Assembly: GCA_902800595.1 (NCBI GenBank)
Contig: CADCFA010000001.1
Span: 1-64,000 of the forward strand
Length of the DNA stretch: 64,000 nucleotides
Source: an uncultured Prevotellaceae bacterium
GTDB taxonomy: Bacteria; Bacteroidota; Bacteroidia; Bacteroidales; Bacteroidaceae
Direction of reading: 5' to 3'
In this document: piece by piece, positions 49,975 to 59,883 of the stretch
How the letters are laid out: the number at the start of each line of letters is the position of its first letter
How positions within the stretch are numbered: the first letter of the stretch is position 1
The notes under the pieces: model-generated
What the model was told of the DNA's origin: nothing
The model's database searches: none
The model's input: only the letters and a program-made list of their open reading frames with translations
Position numbers and translations under genes: made by a program

Positions 49975-52515
49975 TTATTTCTTCTCTTTCTTCGGAGCCT
50001 TCTTCTCTTCAGGCTCACTGGCATTCTCCTCGGGGTTTCCAAAGCGCTTGCCGTTAACCACGAAGACAGCCTGTCCGTCCTTGTCGGCTTCCACCACGAT
50101 ATTGTCGCCAGCCTTCACATCACCGGCAATCATCATCTTAGAGATCGGGTGACGCAGCTCCTTACGGATGATACCAATGATAGGACGTGCACCATACTGC
50201 TGGTTGTAACCGCGAAGGGCAATCTTCTCGCGAGCCTCCGGTGTCAGCGTCAAGGTGATATTCTGCTCCTCCAACAACTTCAACAGACCCTTCAGGTGGA
50301 TGTCGAAGATATGGACGACAGTCTTGTCGGTGATCGGTGAGAACGGAACGATCTCTGTCAGACGTGCCAGGAACTCCGGACGGAAGTAACCCTGCATAAT
50401 ATCCATCAGCTCGTTGTTCTCTGGGATGACACCGCTATTAAACTTCTCCACGATCGTCTGTGCACCGATGTTTGAGGTGAAGAGGATGAGGGCATTAGAG
50501 AAATCACCCACACGACCCAGACGGTCATGTAACTTACCCTCGTCAAGGATTTGCAGGAACAGGTCGAACACCGACTTGTGGGCTTTCTCAATCTCATCGA
50601 ACAGCACCACGCTATACGGATTCTGACGGATCTTGTTCACCAACAGACCACCTTCCTCATAACCCACGTATCCCGGAGGCGCACCATACAGCAGAGCCAC
50701 CGAGTGCTCTTCCTTGAACTCAGACATATCGAAGCGGATCAGGGCGCTTTCATCACCGAAAAGGAAGGTTGCGAGAGCCTTTGCCAACTCCGTCTTACCT
50801 GTACCGGTCGGACCCAGGAAGAAGAACGATCCCATCGGCTGTCCCTTCTTGCTCAGACCAGAACGGGCTTCATACACGGCGTCAAGCACCTTTTTCACAG
50901 CGTGATCCTGACCAACCACACGCTTCTTCAGGGTATCTTCTGCACCCATCAGACGGTCACGCTCCTTTGTCTGTACCTTACCCAAAGGAATACCGGTCTG
51001 CTTAGCTACAACGGCACTCAGGTCGTCGCTCTTCAACGCTGTACGCTGCTGTTCACTCAGTTCTGTCAGCTTATCCAGAATACCGCCCAGGAAGTCGATA
51101 CGTTCCTTAATGGTTGCAATCTTACTGAAGTCGGTATCAGAATCAACACCAGCCAACAAGATACAGCTGACCTTATTAAACAACTCATAATTTAACCAGT
51201 CGAGTTCCTTCATCAGTCCCTCGTCGGCCTTGTCTTTGCCTTCGGCAGAAGCCTTGATAGCCTCCAGCTTCTCACGCAGCTCGTTAATAATATTTCCGGT
51301 CAGGTCGTTCATTGTCTTCACCTGTGCCATTGTGCGGTCGATCAGATCAAATGCAGAATCGGGCAGAGACTTCTCAGTCAGATAGCGTTTTGCCAGACGG
51401 ATGGCATCACTCATCACCGACTCATCAACGGTCAGACCATGATATTCCTCATAAGCTGGAATAGCGCCCTTCAGAATACGCAGTGTCAGATCCGCAGTAG
51501 GCTCCTCCACTGTAATCTTCTCCAGCTTCGAGGTCATCTCCTTGTCGGTCTCGATATTTTTGGTATAGCCATCGATACTTGAGGTAGCCAACAGCTGCAA
51601 GCGACCCTTGCTCAGTTCGTTCTTCAGGATAGAAGAAGCACCGAACAGTGAGCCCTGCTTGTCAAACAGCTTATCGATGGACTCGATAATCAGCACGGCA
51701 TTAGGCAGGTTCTCCACCTCGGAAATCACATTCTTGAAACGATCCTCCACCTCGCCCTTATACTGGGCATCACCACCCAAAGCAGCCGTATCCAGCTCGT
51801 ATGCTACAGCACCACTCAGGAAGCCTGGCACATGGTCAGCAGCCAACTCACGCACGAAACCGTTCACCAAAGAGGTCTTACCGACACCAGCCTCACCTGT
51901 AATCAGCAGGTTAGCCTTAGTCTTTCGACCCAGTATCTCGTAAATCACAGAGATCTCCTTCTCAAAGCCGATCACTTCATCCAGGTTGCCAGCACGGGCG
52001 ATGGCAGTCTTGTCGATGCAATACTTTGAAAGACTGCCTTTACCACCAGCAGCAGGTGTGTGTTTTGTAAGTTCTGCACCTTCCATATATGGAGCTTCTA
52101 CATTGGCACCGCCACCCATCTTGGCACTGATGTCCGAAGGTGTCAACGGCAGAGTCTTCAACTGATCAAAAGAAAAGCCTACACCAGGTGTAACCAAAGA
52201 AGCGAGCACGCAGACATCGGTCGTCTCCTCCAGGTTGAACTTCACCATATAGTTCTCTGCCTCTTCAATAACAGCTACCGCTTCTTCGCTATATTCCAGG
52301 TCTCGCATTGGACGAACTGCACGCGGAGCCAACTGCATCTGTACGTCAGCCCAGTCTTGCAAATAGTAATAGTCCTTATTCAACTCCGTTTCGATAAAGT
52401 GCACCAGTCCAATCTCCTTATGGAGCACAGCCTTGAACAGATGTGCCGGATAGATAGCATCACTACAATACTCCTCAGCGAAGGAATTAGCAATTGATTT
52501 CAGTTTTGCATTCAT
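49975..52515 (-). CDS. clpV: T6SS sheath disassembly ATPase ClpV/TssH
   Basis: This 846-residue AAA+ ATPase of the ClpA/B type disassembles contracted sheaths. It has an N-domain with Clp repeats, a first AAA module with Walker A GEAGVGKT (residues 207-214), a coiled-coil middle region, a second module with GPTGTGKTELAKALA and FDMSEFKEEHSVALLYGAPPGYVGY, and a ClpB-type C-terminal domain. The Lys/Glu-rich tail ends KKAPKKEKK. It heads block 1 and is divergent from the TPR histidine kinase gene. ClpB, the chaperone, is less likely because of the T6SS setting. Confidence 0.92.
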   Translation of the reverse strand: MNAKLKSIANSFAEEYCSDAIYPAHLFKAVLHKEIGLVHFIETELNKDYYYLQDWADVQMQLAPRAVRPMRDLEYSEEAVAVIEEAENYMVKFNLEETTDVCVLASLVTPGVGFSFDQLKTLPLTPSDISAKMGGGANVEAPYMEGAELTKHTPAAGGKGSLSKYCIDKTAIARAGNLDEVIGFEKEISVIYEILGRKTKANLLITGEAGVGKTSLVNGFVRELAADHVPGFLSGAVAYELDTAALGGDAQYKGEVEDRFKNVISEVENLPNAVLIIESIDKLFDKQGSLFGASSILKNELSKGRLQLLATSSIDGYTKNIETDKEMTSKLEKITVEEPTADLTLRILKGAIPAYEEYHGLTVDESVMSDAIRLAKRYLTEKSLPDSAFDLIDRTMAQVKTMNDLTGNIINELREKLEAIKASAEGKDKADEGLMKELDWLNYELFNKVSCILLAGVDSDTDFSKIATIKERIDFLGGILDKLTELSEQQRTALKSDDLSAVVAKQTGIPLGKVQTKERDRLMGAEDTLKKRVVGQDHAVKKVLDAVYEARSGLSKKGQPMGSFFFLGPTGTGKTELAKALATFLFGDESALIRFDMSEFKEEHSVALLYGAPPGYVGYEEGGLLVNKIRQNPYSVVLFDEIEKAHKSVFDLFLQILDEGKLHDRLGRVGDFSNALILFTSNIGAQTIVEKFNSGVIPENNELMDIMQGYFRPEFLARLTEIVPFSPITDKTVVHIFDIHLKGLLKLLEEQNITLTLTPEAREKIALRGYNQQYGARPIIGIIRKELRHPISKMMIAGDVKAGDNIVVEADKDGQAVFVVNGKRFGNPEENASEPEEKKAPKKEKK

Positions 52516-52544
52516 GTTTATTCTTTTATAGACAATATTGGGTA

Positions 52545-52552
52545 CAAAGTTA
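52545..52552 (-). promoter_or_regulatory. -7 box of T6SS block 1
   Basis: Minus-strand TAACTTTG at 52552-52545 is a good -7 match 30 nt before the clpV start. The -33 box is not clear. The divergent kinase promoter lies on the other side of the same intergenic region. Confidence 0.55.
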
Positions 52553-52668
52553 GTAAAAAAGCAAGATTTATAAATAAGTTCACGACTGCTATTATTGCGA
52601 ATTTAACGTTTTTTACACATTTCGTGTATCTTTTTCAATAAACCATCCAACAATCGAAGAAAATATCG

Positions 52669-52676
52669 TATCTTTG
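52669..52676 (+). promoter_or_regulatory. -7 box of the second TPR kinase gene
   Basis: TATCTTTG at 52669-52676 lies 8 nt before the ATG at 52684. The leader would be very short. Confidence 0.6.
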
Positions 52677-52683
52677 CACCCAA

Positions 52684-54528
52684 ATGAAGAAAATAACGTT
52701 ATTTATACTATCAATAACTATATCCCTACACTCACTGGCACAAACAGCAGAGGAGAAGACGGAGAGCAAGAAACGGATAGACCTTATCTGTGAGCTCTAC
52801 AACCATGATTTGAACGACTCTCTGATTTCACAGGCACCCAAGGATATGGCTTTCCACAAAAGCACTGAACAGTGGGAGCATTACTACGAGACATGGATGC
52901 ACCTGGTAAACACCTATACTTTCATGGGCAAGGTAAACACGGCTTTGCGCGAAGTCAAGCTGATGCACGACGATGCGACAAAACGCAACGACAACTATGG
53001 CCTGGCACTTTCGAACTATGCGATGGGTAATGCCTACAACAATATGGGCTACTTACCAGAGGCTGTAAAATGTTATAAGTTGAGTATTTCGTTTATCCGT
53101 AAGACCAAAACTTACGAATCGACTTATAACGACATCTACAGCTATTACTGTGATGCCCTCAACGAAAACCACCAGTGGGAGGAGATGAAAGAAGTGACAG
53201 CCGATTGGCAAAAGCTCCTGGAGCGCATAACAGACTACGACCATGACAAAACGACTTCCAGTTCAAAAGTGTGGTATTCCTATTATCACCTCGCCTGCGC
53301 CCAGATGCATCTCGGTTTGGAACAACTTGACTTAGCGGAAAAAGAGATTGACGAGGCAGAGCACACCGCTCCGGCAAACACAGAGTTCATTCAGATGAGC
53401 ATTCTCTATTACCGCGCACAGCTCTGGCTGCAACGCAAAAACTATCAGAAAGCCCTCGATTTCAATTCCCGCCGACTGTCCAAAAGTCTCGATTACAACG
53501 ACAAGTCGTCACTCGTGATGATCCGTGAACAACGGGCAAAAATTCTGAGTGGACTTGGACGGTTTGAGGAGATGGCAGAGATGTATAAAGAAGTGTACGA
53601 GCTAACAGACTCCATATACCGCAAGGATGCACGCACACAGATTAACGAACTAAATACACTTTTCCGTGTGAATGAGTTCGATATGGAGAAACGTCTGAAT
53701 CGTATCCGTACCACAGCCGTCGTCACGGTAGTCATCGCTATCGCCCTTCTTCTGCTGCTGGGCTACTGGTTCCTGATGAACCGCCGACTGAGACGTAAGA
53801 ACGAAGAGCTGGCTATAGCCCGCGACAAGGCGCAGGAGTCGTCAAAGATGAAGACAGAGTTTATCAAGAACATCTCCCATGAGATACGAACACCGTTGAA
53901 TATCCTTTCAGGTTTCTCACAGGTCATGGCTCAGTCGGACGTGGAACTGCCAGAAGATATTCGTCATGAGGCAAGTGAGAAAATTGTAGAGAACACCAAC
54001 CGCATCACGTCACTCATCAACAAGCTGCTCATCCTCTCAGAATCCAGCAGTCGCACCCACATTGAGCGCACCGACACGATTGGCGTCAATCAACTGTGTC
54101 AGAATGCTATCGACTTGAGCTGTGTGGGCGACAATCTTTTTTACCAATTTGATTTCGTGACTGAGTTTGCTGATGAGGAGCAGATCCAGACCGCTGAGTA
54201 TTATGCCACACAAGCTATTTCACAGCTACTCGACAACGCCATGAAGTTCACGCCGGAAGGTGGTAAGATCCTCATGACCTGTAAGAAGATGGATGATGAA
54301 GTCCAAATAAGCATTGAGGACACCGGTTGCGGTGTCCCCAAGGAAAAGGCGGAAGAAATATTCAAGGAGTTTGTCCAGCTTGACGAATACAAGACAGGCA
54401 CAGGCATTGGGCTGCCTTTAAGCCGGAATATAGCCCGGAGTCTTGGAGGCAATCTCTCGCTCGACCTCAGCTACGATGCTGGTGCCCGCTTTATTTTCAC
54501 CCTGCCAATCACTCCCACTCAATCGTAG
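52684..54528 (+). CDS. Membrane histidine kinase with periplasmic TPR-like sensor
   Basis: This 614-residue protein repeats the architecture of the kinase at 22298: signal sequence ([10 protein letters not shown]), helical TPR-like periplasmic part (about 20-330), TM helix ([21 protein letters not shown]), then H-box [21 protein letters not shown]-box [20 protein letters not shown] and [17 protein letters not shown]. It is complete in catalytic motifs. It is divergent from clpV and could sense conditions that switch the T6SS, though no response regulator lies nearby. Its end overlaps the convergent guaA by 20 nt. Confidence 0.9.
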   Translation: MKKITLFILSITISLHSLAQTAEEKTESKKRIDLICELYNHDLNDSLISQAPKDMAFHKSTEQWEHYYETWMHLVNTYTFMGKVNTALREVKLMHDDATKRNDNYGLALSNYAMGNAYNNMGYLPEAVKCYKLSISFIRKTKTYESTYNDIYSYYCDALNENHQWEEMKEVTADWQKLLERITDYDHDKTTSSSKVWYSYYHLACAQMHLGLEQLDLAEKEIDEAEHTAPANTEFIQMSILYYRAQLWLQRKNYQKALDFNSRRLSKSLDYNDKSSLVMIREQRAKILSGLGRFEEMAEMYKEVYELTDSIYRKDARTQINELNTLFRVNEFDMEKRLNRIRTTAVVTVVIAIALLLLLGYWFLMNRRLRRKNEELAIARDKAQESSKMKTEFIKNISHEIRTPLNILSGFSQVMAQSDVELPEDIRHEASEKIVENTNRITSLINKLLILSESSSRTHIERTDTIGVNQLCQNAIDLSCVGDNLFYQFDFVTEFADEEQIQTAEYYATQAISQLLDNAMKFTPEGGKILMTCKKMDDEVQISIEDTGCGVPKEKAEEIFKEFVQLDEYKTGTGIGLPLSRNIARSLGGNLSLDLSYDAGARFIFTLPITPTQS

Positions 54529-56053
54529 CAGGTGGTTTTGAGGAGATATCGTAGCAGACGCGGTTTACACCACGCACCTTGTTGATAATCTCGTTCGAAA
54601 CCTTGGCCATAAAGTCATAAGGCAGATGCGCCCAGTCTGCTGTCATAGCATCGGTAGAAGTCACAGCACGCAAAGCCACAGGATGCTCATAGGTACGCTC
54701 ATCACCCATCACACCCACACTACGCACGGTAGAAAGAAGGATGGCACCAGCCTGCCAAATCTTGTCGTAGAGGGCTTCCCCATCCTCACAGACATAACTG
54801 CGGAGGCCACGGATATAGATATCGTCGGCATCCTGCAGGATACGCACCTTCTCTGGTGTGATATCACCAAGGATACGAACGGCAAGACCAGGACCTGGGA
54901 ACGGATGACGGGTAATCAAGTGCTCAGGCATACCAAGCTGACGCCCCACACGGCGCACCTCGTCCTTAAACAGCCACTTCAGCGGTTCACAGAGCTGCAG
55001 ATGCATCTCCTTGGGCAGACCGCCCACATTATGATGACTCTTAATCACCTTACCGGTAATATTCAATGATTCTATACGGTCAGGATAGATGGTACCCTGA
55101 GCCAGCCACTTGGCATCGGTGATCTTCTTGGCTTCGGCATTGAACACCTCCACGAAATCACGACCAATTATCTTGCGTTTCTGTTCCGGATCGGTCACGC
55201 CGGCAAGGTCGCTGAAAAACTTCTCACTAGCATCTACGCCGATCACATTCAGCCCCAGCACCTGATAGTCGTCCATCACCTGGCGGAACTCATTCTTACG
55301 AAGCATACCGTGATCCACAAAGATACACGTCAGATTGCTGCCTATAGCACGGTTAAGAAGCACCGCAGCCACCGATGAATCAACACCACCTGAGAGACCG
55401 AGAATCACGCGATCGTTACCCAGTTGTGCCTTCAGTTCTGCCACGGTTGAATCCACGAATGAAGCTGCGCTCCACTCCTGACGGCTACCACAGATATCAA
55501 CTACAAAATTCTTTAAAAGCAGTTTACCCTGTAACGTATGAAACACCTCCGGGTGGAACTGCACGGCCCAGACGGGCTGCTGTGTCGAAGCAAAGGCGGC
55601 ATTACGCACATCCTTTGTGGAACCAATTACCTGAAAGTCATCAGGAATCGCCGTAATCGTATCACCATGGCTCATCCACACCTGCGAGTGCTGTTCAAAG
55701 CCCTTAAAAAGCGGATTCGTGATATCCACCGTCTCGAGATTCGCACGACCATACTCACGAGAGTCGGCCTTCTCCACCTTACCACCCAATGTGTGAGAGA
55801 TGAACTGCGCACCGTAACAGATTCCCAGAACGGGGACCTTGCCGACAAACTGCGACAGATCGACCTTGAATGCCTCAGGGTCATGTACTGAGTAGGGCGA
55901 GCCACTCAGGATCACACCAATCACCGACGGGTCATCATTGGGGAACTTGTTGTAAGGCATAATCTCGCAGAAGGTATCCAATTCACGCACACGACGACCT
56001 ATCAGCTGCGTCGTCTGTGAGCCAAAGTCTAAAATAATAATCTTCTGTGTCAT
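54509..56053 (-). CDS. guaA: GMP synthase (glutamine-hydrolysing)
   Basis: GuaA makes GMP from XMP. The 514-residue protein has the class I amidotransferase (GICYGAQF, with catalytic Cys), QFHPEV, the PP-loop [11 protein letters not shown] and the C-terminal dimerisation domain ending [11 protein letters not shown]. This is a core gene between the two T6SS blocks, so the locus may have been built around it. Confidence 0.96.
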   Translation of the reverse strand: MTQKIIILDFGSQTTQLIGRRVRELDTFCEIMPYNKFPNDDPSVIGVILSGSPYSVHDPEAFKVDLSQFVGKVPVLGICYGAQFISHTLGGKVEKADSREYGRANLETVDITNPLFKGFEQHSQVWMSHGDTITAIPDDFQVIGSTKDVRNAAFASTQQPVWAVQFHPEVFHTLQGKLLLKNFVVDICGSRQEWSAASFVDSTVAELKAQLGNDRVILGLSGGVDSSVAAVLLNRAIGSNLTCIFVDHGMLRKNEFRQVMDDYQVLGLNVIGVDASEKFFSDLAGVTDPEQKRKIIGRDFVEVFNAEAKKITDAKWLAQGTIYPDRIESLNITGKVIKSHHNVGGLPKEMHLQLCEPLKWLFKDEVRRVGRQLGMPEHLITRHPFPGPGLAVRILGDITPEKVRILQDADDIYIRGLRSYVCEDGEALYDKIWQAGAILLSTVRSVGVMGDERTYEHPVALRAVTSTDAMTADWAHLPYDFMAKVSNEIINKVRGVNRVCYDISSKPPATIEWE

Positions 56054-56077
56054 AGATATATTTACAATTTTAATAAT

Positions 56078-56779
56078 TTACTGTTTACTTTCGATAAAGG
56101 TTTCAGCCTGATCTAAGGTATCAAGTTTTCCAACATCGAGCAATCTCAGACCGTGAGCCTCGTATCCCCGAATCAGATGATCGGCACAGGCCTTCAGATA
56201 AAAGTCCATGATGGGAAAGCGTTCCGGCCAGTCCGCCAACAGCGGTGCCAGGGATGGATGGAACACATGAATGCCACTGAATGCCAGAGATACCCCCTCG
56301 CGACCTTTCACCTGCCCTGTCTCGATATTCTTCCACCCCACGAGTCGCATCGTGTCGTCAAACTGCAGATAACGCTTGGTGGGACGCTGACTGACCACCA
56401 ATAAAGGTGCATCCATCGGAAGGGCATTCAGATCAAGATTACTGAGGATATCCACGTTATGGATGAGAATAGGACTCTCCTGGTCGAAGAGCGGCAGTGC
56501 CTTCTTGATGCCGCCACCGGTCTCAAGGAGTGCTTCGGTCTCGTCAGAGATACGGATGTCCAAACCGAAATGATCATTGTCTGCCAGATAATCGACAATC
56601 TGATTGGCAAAATGGTGAACGTTCACCACAAGGCGCTCATAGCCAGCCGCCTTCAGTCTCATGATCACATGCCAAAGTAGCGGTTGTCCCCCTACCCTGA
56701 CCAACGCCTTTGGCATTGTATCGGTCAAAGGTTTCAAACGGGTTCCAAGACCCGCCGCAAAGATCATCGCCTGTTTCAT
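56078..56779 (-). CDS. Sugar-phosphate nucleotidyltransferase
   Basis: The start at MKQAMIFAAGLGTRLKPLTD is the classical nucleotidyltransferase N-terminus; the longer frame adds 12 unlikely residues. The 233-residue protein has the GLGTRLKPLT loop, PKALVRVGGQPLL and LIHNVDILSNLDL with the metal-binding Asp. It resembles MurU/GlmU-like and mannose-1-phosphate guanylyltransferase proteins. The exact nucleotide and sugar cannot be told. It is 24 nt upstream of guaA and likely in an operon with it. Confidence 0.87.
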   Translation of the reverse strand: MKQAMIFAAGLGTRLKPLTDTMPKALVRVGGQPLLWHVIMRLKAAGYERLVVNVHHFANQIVDYLADNDHFGLDIRISDETEALLETGGGIKKALPLFDQESPILIHNVDILSNLDLNALPMDAPLLVVSQRPTKRYLQFDDTMRLVGWKNIETGQVKGREGVSLAFSGIHVFHPSLAPLLADWPERFPIMDFYLKACADHLIRGYEAHGLRLLDVGKLDTLDQAETFIESKQ

Positions 56780-56842
56780 GTCTGCAAAGGTACTAATAAG
56801 TGGGCAAAAATCCAAAAAAAAGCGTATTTTTTTGGAAAGTGT

Positions 56843-56873
56843 TTGTTGGTATCAGGCAAAAATTGTAAATTTG
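56843..56873 (+). promoter_or_regulatory. Promoter of the PP2C-type phosphatase gene
   Basis: TTTG ending at 56845, 20 nt, then TAAATTTG at 56866-56873 match the consensus, 20 nt before the ATG at 56894. Confidence 0.75.
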
Positions 56874-56893
56874 CCCCCAAAATAACAAAAGAC

Positions 56894-58414
56894 ATGTTCA
56901 AGAGTCATTTCAAAAAAACCATACATAAGGCGAAGGCTGGTATCTTTTTTATCATCTTTGCAGCCATTCTCTCACAGGTTTTGAATTTGGCACAATATTT
57001 CTACACTCGCAGCAAGATCCGACAGCACTCAATCGAGAGGACTTATCACTATATGGAGAGAACGCAGCGCATCACCAAGCTCGAGACCAGTGTGGAGAGT
57101 GCTGTTCAGGCTACCATGGGAGAAGTGCTGGTTCATATCAACAACCCCGAAATGTTTTATGGTATCACCTCTCGTCTGGTAGCCAACAATGACTATATCG
57201 TTGGTAGTGCCATTGCTATGCGCCCAGGTTATTACCCCCAAAAGGATAAATTGTTTGCCCCCTTTGCCTATCCGGAAAATTTAAAGAAGCAAGGTCTGCC
57301 GCGCACCAAGCTGCTGCCCTACGACTATACTAAACAGGATTGGTTTGCCATCCCATTTGAGAACGACTCCGCCATCTGGACAGAGCCTTATTTCGACAAA
57401 GGTGGCTCCGACCTGCTCATCCGCACCTACAGTCTGCCTATTCACGGACGGAACAACGATGTTATCGGCATCCTGACCGCCGACGTCTTCTTTAAGGAGC
57501 TGGCTTCAGATGAGGGAGATACAGAAAGTGAGATCGACAGGATTAACTTTGTGGGGTTCTGTTTCCAGTTTCTGGGACTGCTGCTGATTTTCTACATCGT
57601 ATGGAAATACACCACGAAGTTCAAGCAGGTTAACAATCTGATTATGGAACAGGAGCTGTTGGGTAAGGAACTTCAGATTGCCAGCGACATCCAGTCTGCC
57701 ATGTTGCCCAATATCTCTGAGATCGAGAACGCCCGCCACCATCTGGATGTTCAGGAATTGTTAGTTTCTGCCCCCGATGTGAGTGCCGACTTCTACGATT
57801 ATTTCTATTCTGGCACAAAGGTGGTCTTCTGTATTGGTGATGTGCCAGGCAGTAATGTGAAGGCAGCCTTGATGATGTCTGTAATCCGCAGCATTTTCCG
57901 CACCTCAGCCACGCTTAACTGCCAGAATGAGCAGACGCCCTCTCCTGCTACCATCGTCTCTTCAATGAATAATTCGCTGTGCACCATCAATTATAATGAG
58001 ATGTTTTCTACGCTCTTCGTAGGTGTACTCGATCTCAATACAGCTCAGTTCACTTACTGCAATGCGGGCAACCCGGCACCTGTTGTCGTCAGCCCGTCGT
58101 TGGGGGCTAAGTTGCTGGAGGTCGAATCTAACGTTCCTGTTGGTCTTGTAGAAAACTTCAATTACGTAGAACAACGCATCACGCTCATCGAAGACTTCAC
58201 CCTCTTCCTCTACAATGATGGTTTGTATGAGACAACGAATGCCAATTATGAGCCTTACGGTCAGAAGCGTATGCTTACCCGTCTGAATGCCTGTGCCCGC
58301 AGCAATATGGATCCTAAAAAAATGCTCTCCATCATGCAGGAAGCAGTGGAGAGCCATCGTGGGTCAGCACCGCAGACAGACGATCTGCTGATGCTGACTA
58401 TGAAGATGATCTGA
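56894..58414 (+). CDS. Membrane PP2C/SpoIIE-type phosphatase with extracytoplasmic sensor
   Basis: The start MFKSHFKKTIHKAKAG follows a good promoter; the 70 codons upstream in the same frame belong to the promoter region and are dropped, leaving 506 residues. TM1 (GIFFIIFAAILSQVLNLA), a dCACHE-like sensor (about 40-210) and TM2 (FVGFCFQFLGLLLIFYIVW) precede a SpoIIE-type PP2C domain with DVSADFYDYF, IGDVPGSNVKAALMM, LYNDGLYE and TDDLLMLT metal-ligand motifs. It would dephosphorylate Ser/Thr of a protein such as an anti-sigma factor antagonist. No partner gene is adjacent. It might act on FHA-bound phosphothreonine in the T6SS protein at 33869. Confidence 0.9.
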   Translation: MFKSHFKKTIHKAKAGIFFIIFAAILSQVLNLAQYFYTRSKIRQHSIERTYHYMERTQRITKLETSVESAVQATMGEVLVHINNPEMFYGITSRLVANNDYIVGSAIAMRPGYYPQKDKLFAPFAYPENLKKQGLPRTKLLPYDYTKQDWFAIPFENDSAIWTEPYFDKGGSDLLIRTYSLPIHGRNNDVIGILTADVFFKELASDEGDTESEIDRINFVGFCFQFLGLLLIFYIVWKYTTKFKQVNNLIMEQELLGKELQIASDIQSAMLPNISEIENARHHLDVQELLVSAPDVSADFYDYFYSGTKVVFCIGDVPGSNVKAALMMSVIRSIFRTSATLNCQNEQTPSPATIVSSMNNSLCTINYNEMFSTLFVGVLDLNTAQFTYCNAGNPAPVVVSPSLGAKLLEVESNVPVGLVENFNYVEQRITLIEDFTLFLYNDGLYETTNANYEPYGQKRMLTRLNACARSNMDPKKMLSIMQEAVESHRGSAPQTDDLLMLTMKMI

Positions 58415-59863
58415 TCAATACCATTTCACAGTAGGATCCTTCACCCAATCATTGAACTTGGTATATTTCTGATTCAGACTTTGGCGTTCCTTCGGCCACA
58501 CGAAGTTAGGATCATCAACGAGAATCTTACAAGCTGGTTTTCCCTTTTCGGCAAAGAAATCAATCCATTCATTATTCTTGTACACCTGAATAGGCACATC
58601 CAGAACTGATGAGAATTTGCCTTTAATGGTGAATTCAACAGCTGGCAGTCCATCCTTTCCTGGCAAGTCTTTCTCACTGGCATTGGTATTCACCATTGTC
58701 TTCAGATCAACTCCAAAGAGTTTGTGAGTCTCCAAATTGTCATCTCTGTTGATACGAACAGGTAACTGTCCACCAGCAGCCTGCAGCCAGCAATTGGCAC
58801 CCTCATCGGTCAGCTGCACATCGAGCACGATATCATTGAAGTCGAAGTCAGAAGTAGACTCGGCACTGATATCCTCACCAATGATACGGAACTTCGGATT
58901 ATCCTTCTTGGGGATAACAAGTGTTGGGCAGCCCTCATCTACATGCTTATGCACATCGATAACCACATCATTACAGTCGATGTCCGCCGGAATACCCTCA
59001 TACGTCATATAGTCCTCAATACCTACTTCGAAACCATTCCTCAAGCTAGACCCGTCTTTATTACTATCAATCACGACAAAACTGGTATTGCTCTCATTCT
59101 TATTCAGGTAACGGTTGGTGTAGTACTTCTCTTCGCCAATCTTTGTATAGAAGCCTACATAATAGCCTGCTGGAACATCTATACCTCCCTCAATCTTCAG
59201 CGTCATCATATTGCCCCTAATTTCTCTTGCATTATAATCATCCCAGATATAAGGGCCGTAAGTTGATTTATATAAATACCACTGGTCATCTGATGGTGAA
59301 GTATATGTGGTATATTGGAGGTATTGATTCTTTTCAAAATCAGTCATGAATTTCTGGACCAGAACCACTTCCTTTCTATTCTTATAGGTTTCCGATTTCG
59401 GGTTGTAATAGTAAAAACCGATCTCCATCTCTGACATTGTAAAGGAATACATGAAATTTAAACGGAACGGACCGTGAGATTCAAACTCAAAGTTCTTGAT
59501 ATAGTTACCAGGATCCGTTCTTCCATCAGGCAGACTGTCTGCCAACTCTTTAGCGGATTCCTTCGAATATTTTTTAAATTTGTCGGGAGCGACAACAAAA
59601 CCAGCCCCCTCAGCACGTGTAAGTCCGCGGGCCGCAGCCACTTTAGAGGCACCGAAGCCCCAGTCCTGATCAGGTGCAATCGTGCCACCAACATAATCCA
59701 AGAATTTCTCATTGTATTTCTCCACGTCAGTCGGTTCCGGCGGTGTCGGAGTCGGTGTCGGCGTCGGCGGGACGTATGGATCACTATTCTTTGAGCAACC
59801 GGTCAACACCAGTGCACTGATGGCTATAGCCATCGTTGATAACATAAACTTTCTCATACCCAA
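58415..59863 (-). CDS. Surface lipoprotein of the DUF4842/LruC type
   Basis: The 482-residue lipoprotein has a signal ending LVLTGC, a Pro/Thr-rich spacer (VPPTPTPTPTPPEPTD) and a mature part that opens with FLDYVGGTIAPDQDWGFG, a common start in this family, and contains a double Asp-rich motif (YEGIPADIDCNDVVIDVH and STSDFDFNDIVLDVQLTDEG) typical of DUF4114/DUF4842 domains that bind metal ions. It is probably surface-exposed. It starts 20 nt after the RRF-like gene on the same strand and may be co-transcribed with T6SS block 2; its stop meets the stop of the phosphatase gene. Confidence 0.8.
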   Translation of the reverse strand: MGMRKFMLSTMAIAISALVLTGCSKNSDPYVPPTPTPTPTPPEPTDVEKYNEKFLDYVGGTIAPDQDWGFGASKVAAARGLTRAEGAGFVVAPDKFKKYSKESAKELADSLPDGRTDPGNYIKNFEFESHGPFRLNFMYSFTMSEMEIGFYYYNPKSETYKNRKEVVLVQKFMTDFEKNQYLQYTTYTSPSDDQWYLYKSTYGPYIWDDYNAREIRGNMMTLKIEGGIDVPAGYYVGFYTKIGEEKYYTNRYLNKNESNTSFVVIDSNKDGSSLRNGFEVGIEDYMTYEGIPADIDCNDVVIDVHKHVDEGCPTLVIPKKDNPKFRIIGEDISAESTSDFDFNDIVLDVQLTDEGANCWLQAAGGQLPVRINRDDNLETHKLFGVDLKTMVNTNASEKDLPGKDGLPAVEFTIKGKFSSVLDVPIQVYKNNEWIDFFAEKGKPACKILVDDPNFVWPKERQSLNQKYTKFNDWVKDPTVKWY

Positions 59864-59883
59864 TAAATATAAAATGGTTAAAC

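Noticed and set aside
49975..52515. ClpB disaggregase
   Set aside because: It heads a T6SS operon next to tssB, so ClpV/TssH is the better reading although the AAA modules look alike.
59743..59772. Tandem repeat of GGTGTCGGCGTC type
   Set aside because: It encodes the Pro/Thr spacer of the lipoprotein at 58415-59863 and needs no separate explanation.
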